Assembly: GCF_018403285.1 (NCBI RefSeq)
Contig: NZ_BOSJ01000002.1
Coordinates: 248,001-312,000 of the forward strand
DNA length: 64,000 nt
Reading direction: 5' to 3'
DNA from: Paenibacillus sp. J45TS6
GTDB lineage: Bacteria; Bacillota; Bacilli; Paenibacillales; Paenibacillaceae
How positions within the stretch are numbered: the first letter of the stretch is position 1; every line of letters begins with the position of its first letter. Made by a program: the position numbers and the translations under genes. Under the pieces are notes generated by a model. That model was not told where the DNA came from and ran no database searches. It was given only the letters and a program-made list of their open reading frames with translations. Of this stretch, positions 1-7,937 are shown piece by piece.

Positions 1-1729
1 TCGTTAACGATAAACGGGAGTAAGCAAGCTCTACCGCCTGATAAGGATAGGACTCAGTAGCAAGCAACATATCTGCAAATACATGTTTGGCATCTTCTAT
101 CTTCCCTTCCATCAGCAGTTCTACATATTTGTTTTCCTTATCTGCTGGATAGATATAGGAGTAACTTTGATAAGCTGCGATGGTATCTCCGCATATTACG
201 CTTTTTTCCCCATAAAAAAAACGATACTTCATGGCTTCTTTGGTATGTTTATGGTATTCCCGAAGCTGTTCAGGCCGATCTGCTGCTGAGCTGTAAACAG
301 CGGATAAGCTGATTTTTAAATATTCCTCAGAAGCCTCCTGGATTTGCCTTATAACGGATTCCATGAGTTCATTCTCGGAAAGGATGCTTCCCTCAGTCCG
401 GTTCATGAATAGAAGTACACTATCCTCATCCATATCAACGGTCTCTACTCGAAACGCTTGTGAGCAGACTTCTGAGGCAATATTCATCATTGCAAATTTA
501 TAGGGTAGTATTGATGCCCCACGCTCCTGCATCAGTATTCCAAAACGATCAATAGACAACAGCACAACATAATATGGTTCAGTTAGACTTACCGTGATCC
601 CGAGTTCTTTATATTGTCCGGCAAGCCTTGGATTCCAGCCCCCTTTGGCTCTGACCATGTTACGAAGTGTATTCTGTTTCACCGTAAACATCCCATTACG
701 TTTCTCAACTTCAAGCGAGTGATTCTGAGACAGGACCTGCCTAAAGGGTACATACAATCTCCGAGACAGAAGAAAAGACATAAAAAGTCCGATACCCAAT
801 ACTAGGGCAGCAAGCATAATGGTCATATTTCTAATCTTCGATGTATGTGATGTAATACTTGTATAAGGTGTAACCTGCACATACTGCCAGTCGAGCGCAT
901 CAGGAGAACTATAGGAAAGAAGTGATTTTTCACCTAAAAAATCATCAACAAAATAACCGGATTCAACTTTTGAAATTTGCTGTTGGACCGTTCTAGCACT
1001 TTGTTCATCCATTTCAAGTTCATCCAAAGTATCGACATGAAGTGTCCTCCCCCGGTCATCCACGATGAAAGAGAATCCGCTAGTGGTAGCGTTTCCAATA
1101 ATAGAATTGTTAATCCAGCTAGAGGATAGATTTACGACTACCGCAGAATTGAGACCCCGGCTGCGTCCGATTGCATCAAAGCAAAGAAAGGAATAGACAG
1201 AGATTTGCTCCCCGTCACTGCTGAGATATTTACGGGGGATTGGAGTAAACGGTTTGTAGTCCTCAACATTTTGCAGGATTTCTACAATTCCTGTATCAAC
1301 GACCTCTTCTTGGTTGTAGATTCCATTCTGTTCTCGGTTGGATGCAATATAGAACGTTCTGTTGCTTTGGTTATTTACATAGATTGATTCAATATACGGC
1401 ATCGTTCGCAAGTAATTATTTAGTTCAAGCATGGCTGCAGTCTCGTCGTATATTCCGGGTTCGTTATAGAACATCAGCTTTGATATCGTGGAATTACGAT
1501 AGATTTGATAGGACAAGGCTTCCGCAGTTTCTGTCATATTCGTAACTACACTGCTTGTGCTCTCCAGACTAGTGAGATCATTTTGAAATGCCTGGTTTTT
1601 TAGAAACTGGTTATAGTAGAGATAATAAACGATTGTGGATGCGATCATCGTGAACGCCACACATAATGTAATGTACAGCAATAACCGGCTGTACAGCTTC
1701 TGGTTTGAATGCATAACATTGCGTATCAT
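1..1729 (-). CDS. Membrane-anchored AraC-family-type regulator, 3' end outside window
   Basis: The reading frame stays open from an ATG at 1729 (AGGAGG about 8 nt upstream) to the window edge, giving 576 codons without a stop. The visible protein has a transmembrane segment near residues 13-33, an extracytoplasmic region of about 250 residues resembling a dCache-type sensor, a second transmembrane segment near residues 295-315 (LAALVLGIGLFMSFLL), and a cytoplasmic region resembling the degenerate GGDEF-like segment of Paenibacillus YesN/AraC-type regulators. The expected C-terminal AraC helix-turn-helix would lie beyond position 1, so I did not see it. A sensor histidine kinase is the main alternative, but no H-box is visible in the part present. 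Such regulators often control nearby sugar uptake genes, which here would lie outside the window. Confidence 0.7.
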   Translation of the reverse strand, partial: MIRNVMHSNQKLYSRLLLYITLCVAFTMIASTIVYYLYYNQFLKNQAFQNDLTSLESTSSVVTNMTETAEALSYQIYRNSTISKLMFYNEPGIYDETAAMLELNNYLRTMPYIESIYVNNQSNRTFYIASNREQNGIYNQEEVVDTGIVEILQNVEDYKPFTPIPRKYLSSDGEQISVYSFLCFDAIGRSRGLNSAVVVNLSSSWINNSIIGNATTSGFSFIVDDRGRTLHVDTLDELEMDEQSARTVQQQISKVESGYFVDDFLGEKSLLSYSSPDALDWQYVQVTPYTSITSHTSKIRNMTIMLAALVLGIGLFMSFLLSRRLYVPFRQVLSQNHSLEVEKRNGMFTVKQNTLRNMVRAKGGWNPRLAGQYKELGITVSLTEPYYVVLLSIDRFGILMQERGASILPYKFAMMNIASEVCSQAFRVETVDMDEDSVLLFMNRTEGSILSENELMESVIRQIQEASEEYLKISLSAVYSSAADRPEQLREYHKHTKEAMKYRFFYGEKSVICGDTIAAYQSYSYIYPADKENKYVELLMEGKIEDAKHVFADMLLATESYPYQAVELAYSRLSLT

Positions 1730-1829
1730 CCACAGTCCCTCCTTATGCTCCTCAGGTAATCGATATCCATTAAGTGTTATTTTATATTATATATGTCAGA
1801 TTTGCTTGCAATAATGAATAGATTGTCTT

Positions 1830-1858
1830 TTGACAACCCCTAGCATGCATAGGATAAT
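1830..1858 (+). promoter_or_regulatory. Sigma-A-type promoter for the LTA-synthase-family gene
   Basis: TTGACA at 1830-1835, a 17-nt spacer and GATAAT at 1853-1858 form a near-consensus vegetative promoter. It lies about 100 nt upstream of the TTG start at 1961. Confidence 0.7.
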
Positions 1859-1960
1859 ATTTCTTATAAATGTGGAGATAGCATATATTCTAAAATAAGA
1901 TATAATAAAACCATTATTTTACATTATAGCTTGTCACATGGAAGTAAAGGAGGGAACCTG

Positions 1961-3901
1961 TTGGAACGCCCAATATGGAGCAGATTGATTACGAAGCCAT
2001 TTGTATTCTTCACCTTAATTATGATTATAAAAAGCTACCTGACTTGGTATGCCATCTTTGACAACATTCCTTTCTGGCAACCTTTACTCACCGAGGTTCC
2101 TTTTGTATGGCTTATTTTTTGTTTTATTGAACGCTTTTCTCATAAACGTAAAATCGGCTATTACATGATTGCCAATCTGGTCATTACCATCGTTTTCTTT
2201 GCTGCCATTATGTACTACAAATATTATGGGGTCATCGTTACATATCATGCACTAGCTCAAGTAAATCAAGTTACTTCCGTCAACAGCAGTGTTTTCTCTC
2301 TGCTTGCACCCTATTATCTGCTGATCTTTGTTGATGTTATTGTGCTTAGTGTTTATTATATTCAGCGCAGGATTAGGCAAAAGAAACAGGGTTCTAGATC
2401 AAATATAACCTTGCCTCGTATAGGTAAGCGGACGGCTGTCGTTATCTTTGCTTTTTCTGCGCTATTGACCATCTATAACATTTGGCCAAACCGTGCCAGT
2501 ATGAATGAGCTGAATCAAGCCGAATCGATGGGAATACTTAATTACGAGGCTTATATGATTGCCGCAGATAAACCTAGTGATCCCGTACCTTCTGACCAGA
2601 TTACACAGGATAAAATTAATGAACTAAAAGGTTTCTCCGCCGATCAGCCTGCGATTTCTACTTATTGGGACGCAGCCAAAGGACGGAATGTCATCATTAT
2701 TCAAATGGAGTCGTTCCAGAATTTCTTGATTGGACTTCATATCGACGGTATAGAAATCACACCGAATCTAAATGCACTTGCAAAAGAAAGCCTGTATTTT
2801 TCAAACTTCTATCAGCAAGTAGGTCAAGGAAATACATCGGATGCAGAGTTTGTCGTGAACTCTTCGTATTACATTCCAGCAAGAGGTGCTGCTTCCCAGG
2901 TATATGCTGATTATGAGGTGCCTAGTTTAGCCAAACTACTGGATAAGTACGGATATAATACAACCACTTTTCATACCAACAAGGTAGAGTTCTGGAACCG
3001 TAAAGAGATGTATGCTGCACTCGGCTTCGGAAAATATTACGATATGGACTTTTTCGGTAATGAAGACGCAATTGCGTTTTCCGCCTCTGATGAAGTGCTG
3101 TATAAGAAAACTTCTGAAGAGCTGAAGTCGCTTCAGGACACGGATAAACCTTTTTATTCTCAGGTCATATCCATGTCTGCACATCATCCATATCATCTGC
3201 CCGAAAGCAAATATAAAATGGAGCTTCCAGCGCGATATGAAAATACGCTCGTAGGTGATTATATAAGAGCCCAGAACTATGCTGATTATGAACTTGGTAT
3301 TTTCATTGAGCAGCTGAAAGATAACGGGGTATGGGATAAGAGCCTCATTGTTCTATATGGAGACCATCTCGGACTCCCTCTCTATTCACTTGAGGAAGAT
3401 GATCGGGTTCTGATGAAAGAAATTTTTGGACGTGATTATACTCGCGCGGATATGATGAACATCCCGCTTATTATCACTGCACCAGGTGCCATTGACGGGG
3501 CTCGTATTGATCAACTTGGAGGTCAATCCGATATTGTGCCTACCGTCGCAAGCTTACTTGGCATATCCATGGACGAATATATTCATTTCGGTCAGGATTT
3601 GCTGACAGGTCATTCTAACCTTCTTCCAGAGCGTTATTACCTTCCTTCTGGATCGCTGATTACCGAAGAAGGCATGTTTATTCCAGGCAGCGGTTATGAA
3701 GACGGTACACGGTATCCGCTTCCCTTAATTGAAGAGACAGCCGATCCTTCGTTTGTATCTTCTCTGAATCCACCGCCGGATGCGCTGAAGGAAGCAAGCA
3801 AGAACATAAACAAGGGAACGGTCAGCAAAGACAAATACGATCGTGCGCTTGAGCTGCTTCACCTTTCAGACAGCTATGTAACCCAGTTACCGAAGCGATA
3901 A
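1961..3901 (+). CDS. LTA synthase family protein (membrane sulfatase-fold phosphoglycerol transferase)
   Basis: Polytopic membrane enzyme with an extracellular sulfatase-type domain, of the family that polymerises or transfers glycerol phosphate from phosphatidylglycerol onto lipoteichoic acid or its glycolipid primer. The N-terminal 170 residues hold about five membrane segments; the catalytic domain starts near residue 240. The motif QGNTSDAEF carries the expected catalytic threonine (about residue 292), and LYGDHLG plus SAHHPYH look like metal-binding segments. The TTG at 1961 is chosen because GGAGG at 1949-1953 sits 7 nt before it; an upstream in-frame TTG at 1931 would place that Shine-Dalgarno inside the gene. 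The product is about 646 residues, normal for the family. It stands alone between its own promoter and a strong terminator. Which reaction it performs (synthase or primase) cannot be told from sequence. Confidence 0.88.
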   Translation: MERPIWSRLITKPFVFFTLIMIIKSYLTWYAIFDNIPFWQPLLTEVPFVWLIFCFIERFSHKRKIGYYMIANLVITIVFFAAIMYYKYYGVIVTYHALAQVNQVTSVNSSVFSLLAPYYLLIFVDVIVLSVYYIQRRIRQKKQGSRSNITLPRIGKRTAVVIFAFSALLTIYNIWPNRASMNELNQAESMGILNYEAYMIAADKPSDPVPSDQITQDKINELKGFSADQPAISTYWDAAKGRNVIIIQMESFQNFLIGLHIDGIEITPNLNALAKESLYFSNFYQQVGQGNTSDAEFVVNSSYYIPARGAASQVYADYEVPSLAKLLDKYGYNTTTFHTNKVEFWNRKEMYAALGFGKYYDMDFFGNEDAIAFSASDEVLYKKTSEELKSLQDTDKPFYSQVISMSAHHPYHLPESKYKMELPARYENTLVGDYIRAQNYADYELGIFIEQLKDNGVWDKSLIVLYGDHLGLPLYSLEEDDRVLMKEIFGRDYTRADMMNIPLIITAPGAIDGARIDQLGGQSDIVPTVASLLGISMDEYIHFGQDLLTGHSNLLPERYYLPSGSLITEEGMFIPGSGYEDGTRYPLPLIEETADPSFVSSLNPPPDALKEASKNINKGTVSKDKYDRALELLHLSDSYVTQLPKR

Positions 3902-3927
3902 ATCATCATTCTTCTTAGCAAAATAGC

Positions 3928-3973
3928 AAATACGAAAAACCCTCTGTACTTGTATAGAGGGTTTTTCGTATTT
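3928..3973 (+). terminator. Rho-independent terminator, long perfect stem
   Basis: Arms 3928-3945 and 3956-3973 are perfect 18-nt inverted repeats with A and T runs inside the stem. It can end the upstream LTA-synthase-family gene and may also serve the convergent cidR gene. Confidence 0.85.
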
Positions 3974-4036
3974 ATAACCTTTGTATACCACTAGAGCCAC
4001 TAGTGCCACTATTGTATCTAGCAAAGGGTATCATCG

Positions 4037-4924
4037 TTAGCTTTTTTGTTTCAGCATAGACTCGGTGAATGCGATCCATTCTCTTACCGCGAAGGATTGA
4101 TAACGATCTTTACGCCAAACCATGCCAAGTTCCCAAGGGATACGTTCGTGAAGCGGCAAAATACATACTTCCTCCACATCCAGTTCCCTGCAAATTGTCT
4201 CCGGCATAAGCGCCACACCAAGCCCCGCTGCCACCATATTACTGATCAGATCCCACTGGGCACTTTCATAGATAATACGAGGCTGGTAGCCTGCTTTTTG
4301 ACAAGCACCAATAATGCGGTCATGCAAAGTAAAGTCTTCACGGAAGAGAATAAATGCATCTTCCCGAAATGCTGATAAACGAATCTCTTCTTCACCAGAA
4401 AGCGGATGTGTAGGGTGAAGTACGACTTTAAGTGATTCTGTAACAAATACATATCCATCTAGTAGTGAGTCATCGGCTGGCAAGACAGTAACACCAATAT
4501 CAAGTGCACCGGATACCACGTCTTTCTCTACTTTTTTCCCGCCATCCTCAAACAGCTGAATGGTGATATTCGGATACTGTTTGTAGAACTCCCCAATGAC
4601 CTTAGGGAAGAAGCTCGCACCAATCATTGGCGGAAGCCCAATCCGGATATGACCCTTTTTTAGATTCATTAAATCATCGAGTTCTGAGGACAAGTTATGA
4701 AAAGAATTCACAATCTCTTGAGCCTGCCTTGCAAAAACCTCTCCTGCATCTGTAAGCTCGACTTTCTTCCCGTACCGATCAAGTAGAGTCACCCCTAATT
4801 CTTCTTCCAAATTCTTAACCGTCTTACTAATCGAAGGTTGGGTTATATACAGGGCCTGAGCTGCTTTAGTAAAGCTCTTTTGCCGCGCTACTTCCAAAAA
4901 ATAATTCAGATGCCTAATGTCCAT
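4037..4924 (-). CDS. cidR: LysR-family regulator of the divergent cidAB operon (CidR/YwbI type)
   Basis: A 295-residue LysR-type activator: winged HTH in residues 1-60 (LNYFLEVARQKSFTKAAQAL, then ITQPSISKTVKNLEEELG), a linker helix, and a periplasmic-binding-fold effector domain from about residue 90. It is transcribed divergently from cidA, the arrangement in which Bacillus and Staphylococcus CidR respond to acetate or carbohydrate overflow and switch on cidAB. The ATG at 4924 has GGAG 7 nt upstream. Two inverted repeats in the shared intergenic region are candidate binding sites. The assignment to CidR rests on context plus length; the effector is not visible in the sequence. Confidence 0.85.
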   Translation of the reverse strand: MDIRHLNYFLEVARQKSFTKAAQALYITQPSISKTVKNLEEELGVTLLDRYGKKVELTDAGEVFARQAQEIVNSFHNLSSELDDLMNLKKGHIRIGLPPMIGASFFPKVIGEFYKQYPNITIQLFEDGGKKVEKDVVSGALDIGVTVLPADDSLLDGYVFVTESLKVVLHPTHPLSGEEEIRLSAFREDAFILFREDFTLHDRIIGACQKAGYQPRIIYESAQWDLISNMVAAGLGVALMPETICRELDVEEVCILPLHERIPWELGMVWRKDRYQSFAVREWIAFTESMLKQKS

Positions 4925-4939
4925 AAGTGAACTCCTTCC

Positions 4940-4983
4940 CTACTATAGAAAAAAGGAATAGTAGAAATGCTTAATATGCATTT
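4940..4983. promoter_or_regulatory. Two inverted repeats, candidate CidR operators
   Basis: CTACTAT (4940-4946) and ATAGTAG (4958-4964) form a 7-bp inverted repeat with an 11-nt spacer. AAATGC (4965-4970) and GCATTT (4978-4983) form a second one directly adjacent, with a 7-nt spacer. Both lie between cidR and cidA, and the first matches the usual T-N11-A geometry of LysR sites. Confidence 0.5.
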
Positions 4984-5085
4984 TACTCATGAAAGAATTT
5001 AATGTAAAATTTTCAGTAACAAAACATTCCAATTTCAAAGTGTTTTATTATCTATATAGCTTTGTTTTTTAAGGAGGTCCATCAC

Positions 5086-5517
5086 ATGAAACAAACAGGA
5101 AAGATCGTATTTCAGGTCCTGATCCTGCTCTTGTTCGCACTGCTTATGAACGGGATGGCGAATCTCCTGCACCTGCCTATTCCTGGATCGATTCTTGGTA
5201 TGGTGGTTCTGTTCATCCTTCTGCAGACCCGCATCATTAAACTCAGTTGGATTGATGCCGGTGCAAGCTGGCTGCTCGCAGAGCTTCTATTGTTTTTTAT
5301 CCCCTCCGCTGTTGGGGTTATGAATTATTTCGAAATGATGAAGCAAGATGGTTTAAGCATTCTGCTCGTCATTCTGATCAGTACATTTCTTGTTATGGCT
5401 GTATCGGGGCTTATTGCTTCAATCATGACAAAAAGAAAGGAGAAAAAACAAAATGACCGCATTGCTCTGTCTCGTCTTCACTCTAGCCATCTACCTGCTA
5501 GCCAAAAAAATGTATAA
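5086..5517 (+). CDS. cidA: CidA/LrgA family holin-like protein (YwbH type)
   Basis: A 143-residue protein with four predicted membrane helices and the highly conserved family stretches LPIPGSILGM and LLLFFIPSAVGVM. CidA/LrgA proteins are holin-like modulators of murein hydrolase activity, programmed cell death and, in later work, pyruvate transport together with CidB. The ATG at 5086 follows AAGGAGG by 8 nt; an in-frame TTG at 5062 would put the Shine-Dalgarno inside the gene. The 3' end overlaps cidB by 65 bp in another frame, implying coupled translation. The basic tail (KRKEKKQNDR) is cytoplasmic by the positive-inside rule. Confidence 0.9.
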   Translation: MKQTGKIVFQVLILLLFALLMNGMANLLHLPIPGSILGMVVLFILLQTRIIKLSWIDAGASWLLAELLLFFIPSAVGVMNYFEMMKQDGLSILLVILISTFLVMAVSGLIASIMTKRKEKKQNDRIALSRLHSSHLPASQKNV

Positions 5518-6133
5518 AAAGATGCCTAAAGTGTACTTATCTCCACTCATTATTGTGCCTGTGGTCATTATTGTTGCTCTTCTGACGACGGATACATCTT
5601 ATAACTCATATAACAAAGGCGGGAGTATACTGACTCTGCTCTTGCAGCCCGCAACCGTTGCATTTGCAATTCCGCTTTATAAATATTTGAAAGAACTCAA
5701 GCAATACTGGCGTGAAATTGTGACCGGTGTATCGCTCGGTTCTGTGGTCGCCATCACTTCCTCTGTTCTTGTTGCCAAGGGACTACATCTTGATCCAGGC
5801 CTTGAATCAAGCTTGCTGCCACACTCGATTACGACACCGATTGCGATGAACGTAGCTACCATGATTGGAGGCGTGCCTCAGATCACTGCCGTCTTCGTCG
5901 TTATGACAGGACTTATGGGACTTTTAATTGGACCTTATACCCTAAAATTGTTGAAAATTGACGGGGAAATCGCCCGTGGAATTCTTTATGGTACAAGTGC
6001 GCATGGTACCGGGACTTCCAAAGCATTCGAATTCAGCCCCCTTACCGGGACGATATCCAGCATATCCATGGTGCTCTCCGCTATCATCACTCTAGCAATA
6101 TCCCCTGTCATATCGATGTTTTTGTTCTCTTAA
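5453..6133 (+). CDS. cidB: CidB/LrgB family membrane protein (YwbG type)
   Basis: A 226-residue polytopic membrane protein. The conserved LrgB stretches are present: LLPHSITTPIAM, a segment around GGVPQITAVFVVMTG, and GTSAHGTGTSKA. It is the partner of the CidA holin-like subunit. The ATG at 5453 lies inside cidA, preceded by AAAGGAG about 10 nt upstream, so the two products are translated from one message in overlapping frames. No strong terminator follows within the 100 bp before the next gene. Confidence 0.9.
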   Translation: MTALLCLVFTLAIYLLAKKMYKKMPKVYLSPLIIVPVVIIVALLTTDTSYNSYNKGGSILTLLLQPATVAFAIPLYKYLKELKQYWREIVTGVSLGSVVAITSSVLVAKGLHLDPGLESSLLPHSITTPIAMNVATMIGGVPQITAVFVVMTGLMGLLIGPYTLKLLKIDGEIARGILYGTSAHGTGTSKAFEFSPLTGTISSISMVLSAIITLAISPVISMFLFS

Positions 6134-6238
6134 TACACCTTCTATCCCTTTTTTTTCAAAAAAGTTATTGTATTGCAGGACACTTCTACCTTAAAATGAA
6201 AGAACGATAACATCGCTGATTAGCGGGGGAGATTACCC

Positions 6239-6775
6239 ATGAAGAGAACCGGTATGAAAAGAGCGCTCGACCGCCTTGGCCGCATTGTCCTACCAAAAGA
6301 GATGCGTGATACCATGGAGATTGATATCGGCGACCCGCTTGAGTTCTTTATTGAAGGTAAGGAGCTAATCCTTCGTAAATACAAATCTACGTTATGCATT
6401 TTTTGCGGAAATGTAGATACTGAAATGTATTTCAAGGAGCAGTTTATCTGCAAGAATTGTGCTAAAGAGTTAAAAATCGCGGAAAACCTAATCGATATTT
6501 CAGCAGGCGAACGACAAGAAAAGACACTTTCTGAGCATGAACGACGTGCAACCTACTTTATTAAGCCAGAATTGTCAGCAAAACCTAACGTACATAGACA
6601 TCCGTTCGCCACCAACTCCGACGAATTTGCCCGTGATGTAAGACCGAAGACAGCGCAAATGCTGCGTAAGATGAAAGAAATACTAGATACGCATCCCGGT
6701 ATCTCTCAGAATCAAATCGCTGAGAAACTAGGGATCAGCCAAGGGCGTGTATCTCAGCTCAAGAAACTTCTTTAG
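6239..6775 (+). CDS. AbrB/SpoVT-type regulator with zinc ribbon and C-terminal HTH
   Basis: A 178-residue predicted DNA-binding protein. Residues 1-47 match the AbrB swapped-hairpin N-terminal domain (DRLGRIVLPKEMRD, then a segment like AbrB LEIYVDDEKIILKKY). Instead of the short AbrB tail there are two CxxC pairs (CIFC and CKNC, residues about 48-72), which suggests a small zinc ribbon. The last 35 residues form a helix-turn-helix (SQNQIAEKLGISQGRVSQLK). AbrB proteins are transition-state repressors of stationary-phase genes. Classical AbrB is only about 95 residues, so this is a larger architecture that combines two DNA-binding modules. The start aligns with the AbrB N-terminus. It is monocistronic with its own terminator. 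Confidence 0.8.
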   Translation: MKRTGMKRALDRLGRIVLPKEMRDTMEIDIGDPLEFFIEGKELILRKYKSTLCIFCGNVDTEMYFKEQFICKNCAKELKIAENLIDISAGERQEKTLSEHERRATYFIKPELSAKPNVHRHPFATNSDEFARDVRPKTAQMLRKMKEILDTHPGISQNQIAEKLGISQGRVSQLKKLL

Positions 6776-6843
6776 TAAACGGTATCATGTAGGAATATCA
6801 GATTTTAAAGTAGCAGTTACATGACAAAAGGTATACAAAGTGG

Positions 6844-6876
6844 ACAAGCCCCTCTTCATCAAGAAGAGGGGCTTGT
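6844..6876 (+). terminator. Rho-independent terminator after the AbrB-like gene
   Basis: A perfect 13-bp stem (6844-6856 with 6864-6876) and a 7-nt loop, followed by a TTTCTTG tract. It separates the AbrB-like gene from the convergent oxidoreductase. Confidence 0.85.
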
Positions 6877-6913
6877 TTCTTGTATTTATCTATGAAGCAG
6901 AACCCAGAATCAC

Positions 6914-7912
6914 TTATACCGATTCATTATTTGTCGGCTCTGAAATAAACAGCCGATCTCCATACCTAGCAGACTGTAATGCAGCTACAGTAACTGCCTG
7001 TGTACGGAGTGCATCTTGGTAATCTGATCGAATGAAGCTGCGATCTCCTGTCCGAAGAGCATGCAGAAAGGCTTCATTTTCACTCTGATAAGGATTATTC
7101 TCACCCGCTATGGTTTGCTTCCCGTCAGAAGTTGAAATGGCCAGCTGTTCAGGATTCCACTCCCATACGCCCTCCGCTGTATAGAAAGTAAGACCGGATC
7201 GTCCCGCTACTCCATCAGGTAGAATACAGGTGTTCATAATATTGGCTACTGCTCCATTTCGCATCTTTAAGTTTACAGTCCCTACATCTGGAACCGTAAC
7301 TCCTTCATGGAGCTTGTGCATGCTGCGCCCTGCATACATCGCCTGTACCTCTGACACTTCGCCTGCTACATAACGGAGTAAGTCGACAATATGCGTGGTC
7401 TGTTCAATAAATTGCCCGCCAGAGCCTTCTAGATCACGCCACCAAGCTACGCCTGGCATCCCTCCATTCCAGCAGCCGCTGGCCATCCCGATCGTTTGTC
7501 CCGCTAATGCCTGTTTGAGCTTTTCTGCATGCTCCTGATAGCGAAAATGATACCCTACAGCCGTCAGCAGTCCTTTCTCACGAATCGCAGCTTCAATTTG
7601 CATCGGCAGCTCAAGATCAATTGCCAGCGGCTTCTCTACAAAGAAGGGGATGCCCCGTTCGATTAATGCAAACTCTATCTCTCCATGCGCCATCGGCGGA
7701 ACACAGATATAAACAGCATCCAGCTTTTCCTGTTCAAGCATGGTATGAAGATCTTCATAAGGATTTGCCTCATATTTTACAGCCATCGTCTGCGCCTTTT
7801 CGAGACTCGTACCAAGAATCGCTTGTATCTTCACATCTTCTGTCTCATGAAGCAGATCCGCATGTACTTTACTAAACCACCCCGTACCAATAATTCCGAT
7901 GTGTAACATCAT
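6914..7912 (-). CDS. Gfo/Idh/MocA family NAD(P)-dependent oxidoreductase
   Basis: A 332-residue sugar or inositol dehydrogenase-like enzyme. The N-terminal Rossmann fold starts at once (IGIIGTGWFSKVHADLL), followed by the family motif EKPLAID (around residue 95), whose lysine is the usual catalytic/nicotinamide-contact residue. A C-terminal alpha/beta substrate domain includes QTTHIVDLLRYVAGEV, with the conserved histidine. The substrate cannot be deduced. It lies just downstream of glpD on the same strand with a 25-bp gap, so it may be a read-through member of that transcript. The ATG at 7912 has GGGAG 8 nt upstream. Confidence 0.85.
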   Translation of the reverse strand: MMLHIGIIGTGWFSKVHADLLHETEDVKIQAILGTSLEKAQTMAVKYEANPYEDLHTMLEQEKLDAVYICVPPMAHGEIEFALIERGIPFFVEKPLAIDLELPMQIEAAIREKGLLTAVGYHFRYQEHAEKLKQALAGQTIGMASGCWNGGMPGVAWWRDLEGSGGQFIEQTTHIVDLLRYVAGEVSEVQAMYAGRSMHKLHEGVTVPDVGTVNLKMRNGAVANIMNTCILPDGVAGRSGLTFYTAEGVWEWNPEQLAISTSDGKQTIAGENNPYQSENEAFLHALRTGDRSFIRSDYQDALRTQAVTVAALQSARYGDRLFISEPTNNESV

Positions 7913-7937
7913 TTCATCATCTCCCTATATATCTAAT

